Shown piece after piece: positions 46,052-59,739 of a DNA stretch of 64,000 nt. The notes under the pieces were generated by a model. It was not told the origin of the DNA. It was given only the letters and a program-made list of their open reading frames with translations, and made no database searches. How positions within the stretch are numbered: the first letter of the stretch is position 1; every line of letters begins with the position of its first letter. The stretch comes from Armillaria gallica (lineage: Eukaryota > Basidiomycota > Agaricomycetes > Agaricales > Physalacriaceae), in the NCBI GenBank assembly GCA_037576215.1, contig JBANDB010000019.1, positions 255,501 to 319,500 of the forward strand. Direction: 5' to 3'. The translations under genes and the position numbers were made by a program.

Positions 46052-48301
46052 AAGCACTCATGGTGTACTTAGATATTAATAATCAATTGGGTTTGCTTCA
46101 AAACAACTTCAATTCAAGTCTAAAAGTGTTTACATGAGATACACTAATTGTAATAGTGAGGTATATGGATGTGGGGGTTTTGTAAGGTATAATTTGAGTG
46201 GTTTAGACTTGCAATGACTTCATCTAGGAGAGCTGGTAAGGCTTTAACTAGGGAAGCTTTAACAATTGAACAATTAAAGACCTAGAGGTTTACAAAGAGC
46301 TTACTTGCTCTGGAGTATATGGACTCAATTACAACACAGGCACATGCACTTGTGACAAAGAACTGAATTTCTACAAAGAGTACACAGACTCTACAAAGAA
46401 CTCACAGGTCCTGGCTTCAAGTATGATACTTGCAAAGAGTACACTGACTCATTAACTGTTTGAACTTAAAAAGCATTCTAGGGCTTATTTCACTTCAACT
46501 AGGCAATGCCTTTAGTCTGTGGTCAACTTAGTATGTCCAGATCACTTTAGTTGGTGAGGGATCATGAGGCCTTTGGATGTGGAGCAGTTCAATTAACTAG
46601 CAAGGTGCAAATGTGAGGACAACTCTTCTTCTTACTTGGTTCTTCTAGATTACTTGTAGCTGCCCTTTTGAGGTTGACTTGGTAAACTTAATTCACTTTA
46701 GTTGAGGATATGCAATTAAAACCAGTGATTGATTAGGCAGCTATAAGGCTACTAGCACAAACATGGGGGCAATGCTTTCCTGCCATTATGCATCTAGTTG
46801 CTGCTAATTTATACAATTCCTAGCCTAGGTATAGGAGCTTGTATCTAAAAGTAATTATAGTATAAGCTTTGGGTATCAATACAAATGATGAGTAATTAAT
46901 TTACAAGGATTGTGCCATTCTGAGGTTTTTATTCAGTTGGATGGGATGACTAGTGGACAATCTATTGCTGAAGAGTCCCCCAATGGTCTGTAGGAACTCC
47001 TTGCTTCTCCTTCATGCCTTGCCACATGGATTTCTATTCAATACTATGGATTGAGCAGTATCTCAAGGGTGTAACCACTGATTGTGATTGATTGTTGGAC
47101 CAAGATTGTATTGCTTCAATCACTGCATGATCTTTAGCTTATCTCAGCACCAAGCATTGGTTATTCAGTTGTTCCAGGTTTATTCATGTTCTAGACTAAG
47201 TTCATTTCACATTGTAAATCATTGTTAAACCTGAACTTCAAACAAGAGTACACAACAGCTGTCTTGTGTTTGGACAATCACCAATGAGTCTTGTAGTAAA
47301 TGAAGTCTGGACTAATGTCATAGTCTAGGCAAGACTTTGAGCAAAGAGAAAAGTTTGGTATAGATAAACTTTTGCTCAAAGCTGGGGAATATACAGCAAG
47401 AGCTACCCTACTTATATACTACAGTTGAGGGTTTTAAATATAAGTCTGTGGTGCATAAAAGAAGGGAAAACATGTGTAAGGTGCATAATGGTTGCGAGCT
47501 GTAGTACAATTGCTGAAGTCGTTTGGTATAGTCATGGTTGCCAGTCTGCATTGCCTATAGATAAGATGAGATAAGAGAAGTGCCAAAGATAAGATAGATG
47601 CTGAAGCACTTAGATAAGGAAAATGGAAAATTTGTAACAATCATTGTGGACTTAGCAATTCCTTTCTAGGTTCTCTCAAATCGTTGAGATGACAAGTAAT
47701 CAAGTTTTTCTGTGTTCTGCTTTTAGGTTGGCAACTCATTGAGATGTGTCTCTTGGTTCCAATAGTAATAGTCTTGTTTTGAGCAGGGAATAGCATTCAG
47801 TACTGAAGGCTTATAGAATTGACTCATCTAGATATTGCTTCTAAGTCTGTTCTGGTACTGCTTTGCTCATTATGTTATGTAGTTCTTTAGCTATCAGTGT
47901 AAAGCCTTCACTACAGCTCTTATTACTGCTTGTAGACTGTGCTATTTGATAGAAAATTCTAAAATCTACCGGTAGCCTGATACCAAGTGTATCAATGTCT
48001 CCCTCCTGTATTAATACTATGAATACCTCACATAGCTCCCTACATATCCCAGACACCTATAACTTGTTCTTTGAACTAGTCAAGCAGACCCCAAGCAGCC
48101 CAGGAGGGTTAGAATTGCCCTTGAGGGCAATTTACAAAGGTTGATGTATCAAGGCACAAAGGTTTTGTTGGTAAAAATAGATTCAGCATTCAAAACAGGT
48201 CAATAGAGACAGACATGGTCAAAATAATGGTGTTATATTTGAGGGGCATTCACATTACATTAGAGTAAGAAGCAAGTGAAAATAATCAGCAACCAGTTGG
48301 G
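46052..48301. other. AT-rich interval between inverted LTR fragments
   Basis: No coding frame is supported. A 71-codon minus frame at 47841-48056 has regular amino-acid usage but no recognised motif. Multiple ACAAAGAG/TACAAAGAACTC words recur between 46290 and 46440. Confidence 0.4.
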
Positions 48302-48423
48302 GTCAGTCCAAAGTCCACATGTGATATTCACATGACCTCTTTTCAGCCACCTATGTAGCATTGGGATTTCAAAGTCAGACTTACCAGTCTCTCTGATCAC
48401 ACCTTCTTGCTTGCAATGTTAAG
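48302..48423 (+). repeat. LTR fragment, plus orientation
   Basis: About 110 bp that is the inverse of 45781-45895, including TTCACATGACCTCTTTTCAG and GGGATTTCAAAGTCAGA. This copy has a 10-bp insertion (CTATGTAGCA) relative to the other. Confidence 0.6.
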
Positions 48424-51400
48424 TGCCCAGAGAGGTGGTTACAAGTCTAGCAAAGACAGATGTCTGATGAGTGCACTAGAAGACAGAGGTTATATTTACC
48501 TGGACAGTTTGGATGACAAATACACCAAACAGTTCCATCCAGGTATCACTGGACAGGTAGGAGACAGATACTGCTGGGTTGTAGATCTTGGCAATGAAGC
48601 TAACAGTGAAGACAATAATAGTCACTGGACAATGGTGAACATATGGACTCTTATTGATTATGAAACCACTGGATTTTGGATGGAAAACAGACTTATGCAA
48701 TTGTGTATCCTCTAGCATTCATGCTGTATAGCTGGTTCAATTATGGGTATTTAGTCTTGCATGTATAATGAGTGGTATGCACAAGGGGGATGTGAAAATA
48801 AAATCCCTGACATGACATACATTTTCATGTTTGAGGTCAAGGGGACCCCCCCCTTCCCTCACTCTTATACTATATAGGGTAGTAATATAACTATAGTAAG
48901 CATAATTTATAATGCTGTTGCCATCATTTTGACCATGTGAGTCTCTCACAGATTTAGCTGAGCTTAGCTGTGGCACATTGGAAGGTAGAAAACAGATTTA
49001 AAATGTATGTATGATGTTAAATATCTTCATTTGCAGTATAATTCTCATTATTTCATGCAAATGACACCCAGCAGACCACACAAATACCTATATATAGTAA
49101 ATTAGGTTATCAATAACTACATGCTTGAGTCTGAAAACAGTCACAGCCAAACATTGTAAGATAGGCCTCAAGCGGAACCAAGTAGATTATGTGCATGTGA
49201 CACTTTGTGACAGTCCATGATTCATTAAGGCTGTTGGTCTCTCTCAGTTGCCGTTTATGCTTAGGGCATTCACCAATCAATTAGATATCATTTCAATGAA
49301 TGTGTGCCTTCTCTAGCTCATCATAAATCCACTCTGGGATTGTGCAGTGACCCCAATACTTCTTTGTAGCCCAAGCAGCCTGATTTTCAGTCAATCCTTT
49401 CCTATAAGCATCCATGAAGCACAATAAGCAGACTGTAAAGCTGAGAAACATGGGTTAGAGAAGCCTTTAGATATTCAATGACTACATACTAATGCATGGT
49501 CACCACATTCACTGTTGCAAGAGCCTTCTTAACATTGATTTCCAGATCAGCTTCTTTTGATGAAGGGGGATATATCCAGTACTTGCACTTTTCATAGGAG
49601 TGTTGACCAAACTGGTCAGATTTGACTTGGGCCCAACAGTCTGAGTTGTACTCCGGCAAAGTCTGAGTACGACTCAACTCGTCTGTCCCAGTAGTTTCGA
49701 TAGGATTGTGTTATTGCTTGTCCTGTCATCCTGCCCTCAGAGTGCATCCCTGCAGCTCATGCGCCAACTTCCCATCTCAGTTTAGTGGCATTCAATGATG
49801 TCAAACACTTCAGTCCCACCAAACTCTTGAAAATCAACTTCATACTCGTTTGGTGTCATATTATACTTAATATTGCTTAGCATACTACATGTGTCTATGC
49901 CATACCATACAGATAATTATAAGTTATACACATCTGATGCATTAATGTCTCCCACATGTATGGATCATACACAACTTCTTCTGAGGCCACATAAGTGTTC
50001 AGGAACCAGGGCTTCAGGCTTTCCTCATGAGTAATCTGGGTGCAAGAGAAACGAGCAGAAAGATCATTATAATATTCAGTACTGATATGGAGGTGGTGTA
50101 AATTCAACAACAGAGGGTGGCATAACTAAAATAAGTGGCACTAATGGCAGGAGGTGGAAGCGTTGGTCGTAGACCTCAATCAGATTGGTGAAGGTCAAAT
50201 CTGACTGTCATTCTAAGTTGGACTGAGTACTCTTACTCTGAATCAAATCTTACTATTCTCATATATACTCTTTGCATAGCCCCAGCATTAATCGATAAAA
50301 TTGAGCTCACAATGGAATTTCAAAAGAAAAAGAAGATCAAAACCACATGCCTTGACCTCTGTTGATGAGCCTCCAGGCTCTGTATACTCAGAATTCACAT
50401 ATTTTCTCTGCAAATTATTGCTATTATCCCTTCAACGGCCTTTCAGCAAACCAATGGTTGCACACACACTGATATCACTTTCATCCTATGGCAATTACTC
50501 CTCACATGCTTTGTTATCCATCCCATCTTGCTATGCATTATAATTGCCATATTTCATCATGGAAAGGCACCTTTGATTGACAACCACCTCAAAAATGGAA
50601 CTGCCACATCACTCAAAAGCACTCAGTTGATGTGCCCATTGATCACTTAATGAAAATGACATAATTGATGCGAATACCCTCCCAGCTATGGCAACTACAG
50701 ACCGTGTTTACTAAGGCTCACTGCTGGGGCCAATACATTTTCCGATTGGAAAAACAAGACCTCAAAATGTTGCGACATTTCATTTAATTTTCTAAAGGTA
50801 AAAACAAGTTCAGAAAAACAAGTTAAAAGGCAGGATCATTTATGTACTCTTTTGAGGTAAGGAAAAGAGCTTGAAAAATGAAATGTAAAACATGTTTCCC
50901 ACAGTCAGAACAAAGGAAACCGCTTTTCATTTGTAGAAAAGCAGCTATTTTTGGAACACAAAAGGAAAGCTAAAAAGGACAAGTTTTTCATTGAGTTTTC
51001 CTTGTCCTGTTTTTGCAGCATACAAAGTTAACAAAAAGTCACAACATTCTTAGATTACCTTTTTCCATCTTGAAAAGAAACCGGCCTCAGCGGTGGCTGT
51101 TACTTTGCCAAGACCTCAAGAAAACATTGCCCCACATGTACTCCTCAGTATGACAACTATTGCTCAGTAATCCACAGCTAAACAGCACCTAATAATCCAT
51201 TTGTCACTCAATAAAACAATACAGTTTTCATCCATACATGACAATGTCGAGGAGTTACTGCTACTTTTGAAGGCAAAGGACCATAGGTACATTACAATTT
51301 TGACTAAGCTAAGTCCTTACAGCCTTACTAAGTCTCACATATTTACTCTATTTATAAATTTGTACTTGTAGTATAAAAACTAGCTAGAAAAACTAGTTAA

Positions 51401-51699
51401 GGAGTTAGTTCATCTCCAGTTGACCACAGTCTATGTCAATTATCACCACACTCTAATCTATCACCCATAAACCATGTTTTTCACCATTCTATGGCAATAT
51501 ACCATTAACTCCAGCATATTCTTGATTGCACATCAACTCATAAAACTCACTCCATGGTTTTGACTGTGAAGAGTCCTTTGATACTTGCTCTTTGCTTTTA
51601 ACACTATTGGTACATGCTCATGTTGTGCCAATACATGATCGCTGCACCATACCTCACTCACATTATCTTTTATAGGCCATCATTACTTCACTTTCACAC
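48424..51699. other. AT-rich tract, no supported gene
   Basis: A plus frame at 48407-48715 (102 codons) has an orderly composition (YIYLDSLDDKYTK.., NSHWTMVNIWTL) but no family I recognise and no visible partner exons. The remainder holds short frames and A/T runs. Confidence 0.4.
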
Positions 51700-51866
51700 T
51701 ATTGGAGTTTCACACTTTCTCTTTTGCCCTTGTTATCGTAGATGTGCTCAGTAATGGCAAGTGGCAAATGGACTAGTGGCTGGCAATGAACACCAACAAC
51801 ACTAAACCTATCACTAACTCTACACTTATCACCAATGTATTGAATCTGGGTGTTTCGAGTATGACA
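51700..51866 (-). repeat. Probable 3' LTR start of the Gypsy relic
   Basis: On the minus strand an LTR-like start TGTCATACTCGAAACACCC lies at 51866, downstream of the integrase frame and preceded by a purine-rich patch. It is homologous to 45940-46059. The far end of the LTR was not located. Confidence 0.55.
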
Positions 51867-52218
51867 GAAGCACTCTGCAGACTTCAATGATTAAGGAAAG
51901 TTGTTTTAAAGACATTTTATTCATTACTAGTGAGCTATACAAACATACTATGGGTGACTTAGTGACTAGTAGCCACTTTGTTGAGGTTAAGCACAAATGC
52001 CTTTAATTAGGGCACTAGATACTGACTAGTAGGTTACAATTGCAGGGATAGCTTGCCTAAGCCACATGTGCACCTATTCTACTACTTATATACTGACAAA
52101 CAAGATACGATTGAGATATAAATAACTGATTAGAGGGGTATTATTGATAAGAATTTCTTGGCTAGTCATGAATAATGATGAAAATTCAGGCAATAGTCAG
52201 TCTAGAAACAGTTGCTTG

Positions 52219-55164
52219 CTAACTAGTGGGCCTAACAGCTCCACTAGTGGGGGTATTCTGTGTCCTTAGCCCAGAAATGCTCTTTCTGGCAAAGTACAGC
52301 AATAGCCTAAATGTGGCCACTGGTCTTGCAAAGGTTGAACCATTTAATTCACAAAGAATATATGCACCACCTTTATTCCTCCTCAAGATCACTAAGGGGC
52401 CCAAGTATCTGGCATGCATTTTACAGTTTAGAGTCTTATCTATCTGTGTGTTGCACATCAAAACTAAATCTCTCTTCTGGAAGTTGAAGTCTGTGATAGA
52501 GTATTCATAGTTCTTCTTAAATTTAACTGTGACATTCCTTCTAGCTTCATAGACTTTAGACCTCAAAGACTCAAGATCTTGAGAACATTTTTGAAGACTA
52601 ATGACTTGGTATGCAATTAATAATGTGGTACTGATGATGTTGTCTGGTGGCAGCATCAACCAAGTAGATTTGACTATGTCCATTGGAAGAAGGGGTTCCA
52701 TCCCAGTTGTGGCAAAATACCATGAGCAACCCATGTGTCTCCTGATCATTATTCGGTCTACCCAAAATATAGAATAGGCATTTTGACTCCACTTCTTTTG
52801 ATTACCATCAGACAGCTTAAACAGTCCTTGATAGATGTCAAAATGTGGTCTTTCGGCAATTCCATTGGCTCTGAAGTTATAGCTGGAGATGGGGATGTGA
52901 TTGATATAGTATTTCTTGCTCAAATAATTTATTGCAGCAACAAAGGCGGATCTGTTGTCAGTAACTATCTCAACTAAGAATCCCTATTGGCATAAGATAT
53001 TCTCAAAAATCCATTTCCTAAGGTTCATGCCATTTCTTTGCACAAGTAATGAAATTCTAGATAATGACTGAGTGAACATCTGCCTTGGATGATGTAACAG
53101 TATTGTCCTGAGACTGGCATGATCATAGTATCCATATACATCTTGGAAAACAAAGGAGCAGGAAGAGCAATAGTAGACAGGATACATATTTGTTGGGTTT
53201 GTGATGGATTTGGCATAGATGACATGTCCTTACAAACCAAGCAATATTGTACTTCATATCAGGCCACCAATAGTGTTCCTTGATTAGTGCATATGTTGCA
53301 TAAAAGCCCTTGTGAGTGATGTTATCATGACAAGACATCATTACTTGGATGCAATGGTCAGAGAACAATATGAGCTGATGTCTCCCATCTACATTTTTGA
53401 GCCATAGCTTCCCTTGTCTCTTAAAGAAATGAATGGCATATTTGATGAATTTTTTGTATGCAATATCAACAAATCCTGAAAGTCTTTTGAGATATAGATG
53501 CCATGGCAATAGATGTGTTAGCCATTCATCAAGACATTTTTACTTTGCAGTACAAGGAACTGTCAAGTATGAAATGGTTTTCATGGATTCTACAGCAACT
53601 TCTTGTTGTAGAACTTGAATTAATTTGATTAGTGAATTAACCGTAGGTGAGGTTGAATTAAAAAAATGCATAAGCCTGTAATGAGTGTGTAAGAAGTTTT
53701 CCATGCTGTCTTCAGGCAGAGAAGGGTCTCCTAGTTGTGGTGGGTGTCACAATAATCCATCTGGACCATGCTGGGAGTCTGGTACATGGACTAGAATGAA
53801 ATGAAAAGATAGAATGCTGATAATCCATCAGTTAACTGCTGCTGAGGGCACAATATCAGGTTCTTGAGCATTTCCTTGATAACACTGGCATCTACTTCAA
53901 CAATAAATATTGGAAGACCAATAAGATAAATTTTGCAATCTCCTAGAGCATAGTAGAGTCCAAATATCTCTGTCTTGGCTTTAGAATATTCACACTTGCA
54001 TTCGTTAAGAGTGATTGAACTGAATCTGTCAAAATATCAGATCTTTGGGTCAACAGGGTTGCCCTGTGCAAGATAATAACCAACTGCAGCAGGTTCTGTA
54101 TCAATGGCAAGTATAACAGCTCCAGTTGACATGTAACTGAGGGGCCTTGGTACTGGGCTGACTCTAACTGTGTCTTTAAAATCTTCTTGTGTAGCAATCT
54201 CTGCTGATTTGAATTTGAAAGGAACATCTTTTCTGAATAACTTGGTAATGGGTAGAGCTTGGGTTGTGAGATTATCAATGAATATTTGTAGGACTCCAGT
54301 GGTACCAATGAAAGCATGTGCATCAGAGATGTCAATACAAGCTCCCCATTGTAACATTGAAGCAACAATACTTTCAAGAGGGAGTTGGCCAGAATATGTG
54401 CATCTATGGTCTAGCATGGTAATTTCTGCACAACAAAGGTAGGCTTTCTTGCCTGAAAACCTGCCTCCACAATATTTCATGCATTGAACAATTTTGTTTA
54501 GGTTTTGGAAATGTTCCCAAACAAAATGTCAAATGCCATAATTGAGAGGAACAGTTTCATAGCCTCCTATGATTTCATATTGAGTTTCTGGTCATGGGAT
54601 GTGGTTAAGGATGTGGGGATGACCACAAGGAATCATCAGGATAGTGGCAGTCTTGCTAGTATTCATATCATAAGTGGTAATGGTCTGGTCCTCATCTGAA
54701 TAATTGCAAACAATGTTCTGAGTTACTGTGTTGAAAGGTCTGCTGAGCAAGGTATTATAGGCAGATTGCTGAATAATATGCACTTGAAAGTATAGCATGA
54801 TATCTCCAAACAAAAATGCAACATCTCATGCTAGATCCAAGGAATAATTTGTAGTTCCATTGGCTGACTGCATTTCCAATATAACTGTAGGATTATAGAT
54901 CAACCCCAAGTGCAAGCACATGGCTTCTGACATGGAGATCACTTGTGATCCAGGATCAATGATGCACTCAACTTTGACCTGATGATCCACCACTGGAACA
55001 ATAGATCTTAATGAAATGGAATCTGCTGTGCATTTCAAGGGTCCAATCTTCTCCCCTTTCTTAATGCGAGCTTTGTATAGGTCTGGGATGACTGACAATC
55101 CTGCTGGTGGTTCTTTCTGAGCATTACTGGTCTGCTCAAAAGTCTGAATAAAATTATCCAGCAT
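52219..55164 (-). pseudogene. Ty3/Gypsy pol relic with reverse transcriptase largely deleted
   Basis: Minus strand, 5' to 3'. 55164-54826 is a retropepsin-like protease (CIIDPGSQVISMS carries the D-x-G-S site) that continues to 54592 (SAYNTLLSRPFNTVTQ). Only about 110 bp follow before 54480-54040, which encodes the end of the reverse transcriptase and the connection (KYCGGRFSGKKAYLC, EITMLDHRCTYSG) and the start of RNase H. 54060-53800 is RNase H-like. 53509-53123 is the integrase zinc finger (H and C residues in HDNITHKGFYATYALIKEHY and RTCHLCQ). 52923-52219 is the integrase end (NGIAERPHFDIYQ, MHARYLGPLVILRR). Several frameshifts and stops separate the parts. The palm motifs of reverse transcriptase are missing. 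Cannot transpose by itself. Confidence 0.85.
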
Positions 55165-58100
55165 GCTGTATAAAAGAGTGGAAGTTTTGCCATTTCATGG
55201 TCTTCTGGCACATTTACTGTGATTCTACTGTTTTGGGTTCAGTAAACAGTAAAGCTATCTCCTTTTGGAACTGTTCTATGGTATTTGGCACTCTGTGCTT
55301 CATGTTATCCTTCAATCATTCATAACATTTTTGTCATCCATACCAAGGGCAAGGGAGAGATGATGTGTCAAGCCCTATGAGGGCAGAATATCCTATGCCA
55401 GGTCTCATGGAAAGAATGTTGTGGTGGATGATAATGACCCTGAACATGTCAATGGTGAGGAGTGGTATTCCAGTGGGATACACAGCCAATATTGTTAAAG
55501 AGAGAGGAGAATGTCACAGTCAGAAGACTGCACATGGGAAAATATCAAGGCATCAACATTGAAGTTGATTTGATGCATGTAGTAGTGGTGGTCCACACTT
55601 AATATTAAAGAAAGAGAGGCATGAATATGATGGCCATTTCTCTGACATCAGTAAGCCAACTGTCTTTGCTAGTCCTGAGACTCTTCTGCGAATGGAAAGG
55701 GAAATGCAAACTTTTCATTTTTGCCCCAGACTGAGTAGGGACAGCTTCTTTGTGTGGAGGATTAAAGGGGCCGAGCAAGGTGAAAGCGTCCATGCTGGAG
55801 TCCCAACTTGCCACATAGTGAAGTGTATGCAAATTCAGAGAGCGGCACATAAAAGATGCTGAGGGGCAGGATTTGGTGCTATGGTCTTTGACTCTTCTAT
55901 ATAGAAGTTTAATGAGATCAGTGTAGATATAAACCAGCAGAGCAATTCAAACACAAATGAGGACATACTGTACTATCATATGTTACAGTTGGTGGAGGAT
56001 TGTGGCACACAATTCTTTGGTAATGGAAATAAAATATTAAGGTTCTTTTCCCCAAATAGCTATGAATAGGGAACTGGCACGAGAAATGAGCAATGATGAA
56101 TCAGAAATGTAAAAGCAATGGAACACCTGTCTTACAATGACAAAAATTCCAGAAGATTTTTCTCATCCAGAAACAGCTTGATGCAAAACGAGGTTGGCTG
56201 AGGGCCAACTGTCAATGTTCTGCTGCCTGTTGTAATGATTACTTGATGATTACTTCCCTCCTCAGTTATAGACATATTCAAATCTACAATCAACTAGAAC
56301 TTCAGTTTTGGTCACACCAATCATACTCAAAGCAACAGCAAGTCAACATTAGGTCAGAGAATCACATATATCACAAAAAGTTCCATTGGGCAGCCTCGTA
56401 AGTATAGTATAGCATGACACTGGTCTCCACAGATTCTTGAGTCACCAATAGTGCCATATTAAGCAAGCCTGGCAAGAAAGAGACTGGCCAACATCGGTGA
56501 GAAGCAATCAAGGCTTCTGCTCAAGATATAAAGCCCTCTTTCCCTGACCTATTTAGCGAAGTGATCAACTTCTTTGCCAAGAGAAGTACAGATATTGAAT
56601 CCACTGGGATGTGCCATCACTACCAATGAGTTTAGCTCATATACAGTTGTGAGAGAAAATCCAACAGGCAATTACACAATGAAATGGTGCACCATGCTTG
56701 TACTTAGTCCAGCAGTCCACATTGGGCAGATAACTCAGAGATTATTTTACCTTCACTTATCAACTTGGATCCAAAGGAGAAAAAGATTGCCATCACGTGC
56801 TATACCACAAACCAACTTAATAATATTGATTTTTGTCGGTAGGAGTAGTTAGATATACTGTAGGCTATAACAGTGGAGAGCAGGGGCAGACTGCAGTCAT
56901 CGGCAGGTTCTGGTTAGTAGCCATCCATGGGAAACCTGAGTTTAGACACCAGACTGACTGACTCTTCCAAAGAATGAAATAGTCCGGACTCACTGGCTTC
57001 CAGCGCATTTCTCCATGTGTATACAATCACCTCATCTATGAATTTCTGCTTGCCTACCAAAAATTCTGACTCTTTTCTTCTCTGCCATGCAGTGTACAAT
57101 GACCTGGTTCATCGCTGACCCAGAATTTGAGGGGTAGTGGCCTCATTCGAATTCTTGAGAAGTGCAGTGAGCAGCTTCCTTTATCATGCCAATGAACACT
57201 GCTGATAATGGTCACAGATTTACGCTGTCGAGGCCGCCTCCATTGTCAACAGGTGCTGAAGAAGGATACTGACAGGACCACTGTTCACTATTTTGCTGAG
57301 GGATTTATGTGGCACTGGGATTCAGTTGCGCTCTAGGTCTGAGCAGTGCCTTGGTCGCTCTTAGAATAACTTCGTTGAACAGAACAGATAACATTGGCGG
57401 GATGTGGAATGGCGTGTGAGTGTCCTTTGCTTCTAGCAGCAGGCATCCGTCTGATATGTGGCTGTTTAAGTGATCTATAACAGCTAAGACTGTTGGAGTG
57501 ACGGCGACAAGCAACATAAAAGCGATTGACCGAGGTACAGCGACAGACGAAGGAAGATGTAAACTATTGGTTAGGTTCGATTCTGTTTGTCCTTGGGTGC
57601 TTTGCTTGCTAATCGCCACCACAGCTTTGTATGTATACCAGGTCTGAGGGATGGGGTTGGTTTACAGTTGTACAGAAGCAGAGGGAGACATGGACAAGCA
57701 TGGTATCGGAATGAAATGACAGGTATGTGTTTCCATTGGTGGTGTTATGATGGAATCTGACGAAATGAAAGGAAACATATAATAAACAGGGCCTTATGAA
57801 AACACAACTCCAACCCTCTCTACAATGCATTTACATCAAGGCAAAGGCGCAGTATCCAACAATTGCCAACTTTTGGACCAGTTCAGATGATAGTAGGGCG
57901 ACAGTAGGCTGGGAGGTGCTCATCGGAAAGGTTTGAATGCTGTCCCTTGTTAAATAGCCTCCTTTTTAACCCGTCAATGCAGATGATCCCAGGTGTAGAC
58001 AATCACGAATAGTGCAAGCAGACATAGTTCAGCAACTTCTTGTTGAGTGGAAGTCAGGGAAACACTTCAAGTTTCAAGCGAACAGTTGGTATGTGGTTAT

Positions 58101-58527
58101 AATGATAGGGCTAGGGCGAAGACTCATAAAACAAAATGCAAGGCAACAGAACTGCCATCTTCATTTCAACAGTGTACAAATTCAACCTCTCACGCTAGCC
58201 GGGTGTAGTCTAAATCTGTATGATTGGACTCGGACCGAGGAAACAGAGTCCTGCTAGTCCTGCCTGGTGCCACCAAAATGGGACGAGTCGTACTATGCTA
58301 GCCCTCTCACTGCCATGAAATGAGATTTTCTCAGACACACTTCCCCTTTCAAGCTTCATACATCAATGCCTCATACCTCAGGACATCAATCATACTCCCT
58401 TGGGTTTGCTACCTGGGTGCTCAGACACTTGCAGGCACTTCTTAATGATGATTTACGCAGAGAAGACGTCACTGAATATTGGCATCAATTTTCTGGGCAT
58501 GGGCAGGACGGTAGGAAATGGGGTGGA
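55165..58527. other. Mixed tract, no firm gene
   Basis: Sequence just right of the protease (to about 55330) reads on the minus strand as eroded Gag-like coding sequence. The rest has scattered frames. The best is minus 57622-57305 (105 codons) with a hydrophobic segment (SIAFMLLVAVTPTVLAVI), which could be an exon of a small membrane protein, but no neighbouring exon joined convincingly. Confidence 0.4.
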
Positions 58528-59337
58528 TCAAGTCGACATGACAGACAAAAGCAGAGACTGCAGGCAGGGAAACACGAGTGAAGTTGGACATGAAGCCTTG
58601 GTCTGGCCTTCCGGCATCCTCTCCAGCCCACCAGCTTCATCATAGCTGTCTTGCACCAGAAAGAAATGAAATATTTTCAGATGAACATCATGTTTGACTC
58701 TTTGGGTTGACGGGGGAAGATGAGGGTCATTATCGACTTTCATGACAGATTCTACCTGGGTGGTTTTGGTGTATTGTGGGCCTATGTTGACATTTTTGAA
58801 TGCTGATTGAGTGGATAGGCTGGATAGATGAAACAAGAGCCTTCATGGGGGTTCGATAGTACTTACCGCCTTGGGCTGTCGGTCTTTCTATGTTGAACTT
58901 GTTGGTGCTGGATAAAACATTGGGTTGGATGTATTCTAGGCTCCCCGAAAGCTGAAGAGGAGATAACAATGGATGAGGTTCAGAGGATATATGTGATCCA
59001 TCAAAAAGATGTCAAGACATTGAATTCATGTACCTCTACCAGGATCAGACCAGGTGGCTCCTTCTCAGCGACTAAGCCAGGGCACCTCAAACTCAGGTAG
59101 AGGCCATAGCCATAAGTACCCAGCAACTGGGGATGTGAATTCCTTCCACCCATAGACTTCAAACAGTGGATATCCCATACAAGGACGACTATAGTGTTCT
59201 GGGAATGTTCAGTGCTTACCAACTCATTGAAGATGAATTCTGAGTCCTGTGTATACAGGCTCAGTCTTATGCAGTTTTTGGGGTAGGTCCTCGGTGGCGG
59301 TGCATTTTTGTTATCCCAGGCTGTGCTGATTCTTAGT
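58528..59337 (-). CDS. Three-exon protein of unknown function
   Basis: An open frame from about 59337 to 59034 joins in phase at GTACAT..TTCAG (82-bp intron) to 58951-58867, then at GTAAGT..CAATCAG (64 bp) to 58802-58528, ending at TGA 58530-58528. About 220 codons are legible. The first exon begins without an ATG, so an upstream exon is missing. It contains ordered hydrophobic periods (TIVVLVWDIHCL, YGYGLYLSLRCPG). No family recognised. Splice phases and continuous coding character across three exons make a real gene likely. It is divergent from the plus-strand frame that starts at 59740. Confidence 0.55.
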
Positions 59338-59739
59338 CAGCAAACCTTAGTTGTTTTTCGGCTCAACTTTCAGCATTGTGTTGGCAAGTGTTCATCTTTT
59401 ATTTCCTGATGATTCCTTTGATATGGTTAGAATGGCCAACCTCTCATTTTGCATACGAAAAAAGTCTATTGCTCTAAGCTTCAGCTAGTGGTGGATGGCC
59501 CTCTCAAGCTCATAAATGATCAAATCTTCTTCCTTACTACAGCAAATCCCCATTCCATTTCCTGCACATTTCCTGTGTTAATGTCCCAGCATTCATCACT
59601 ATTTTCACCTGGTCAGCCTGAGACCGATATGCTTCCCTGAGACATGGTTGACACTATGCCCTCTATGTGGAGGAAAGTTAGTGGCTAGGAAGACATTCAT
59701 CGCTCGTGGTGATCATTCCACCAACTTTGAACTTGCAAG
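59338..59739. other. Intergenic interval between divergent genes
   Basis: No conserved promoter motif identified. One minus reading near 59450-59530 could supply a 5' exon for the gene on the left. Confidence 0.35.
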
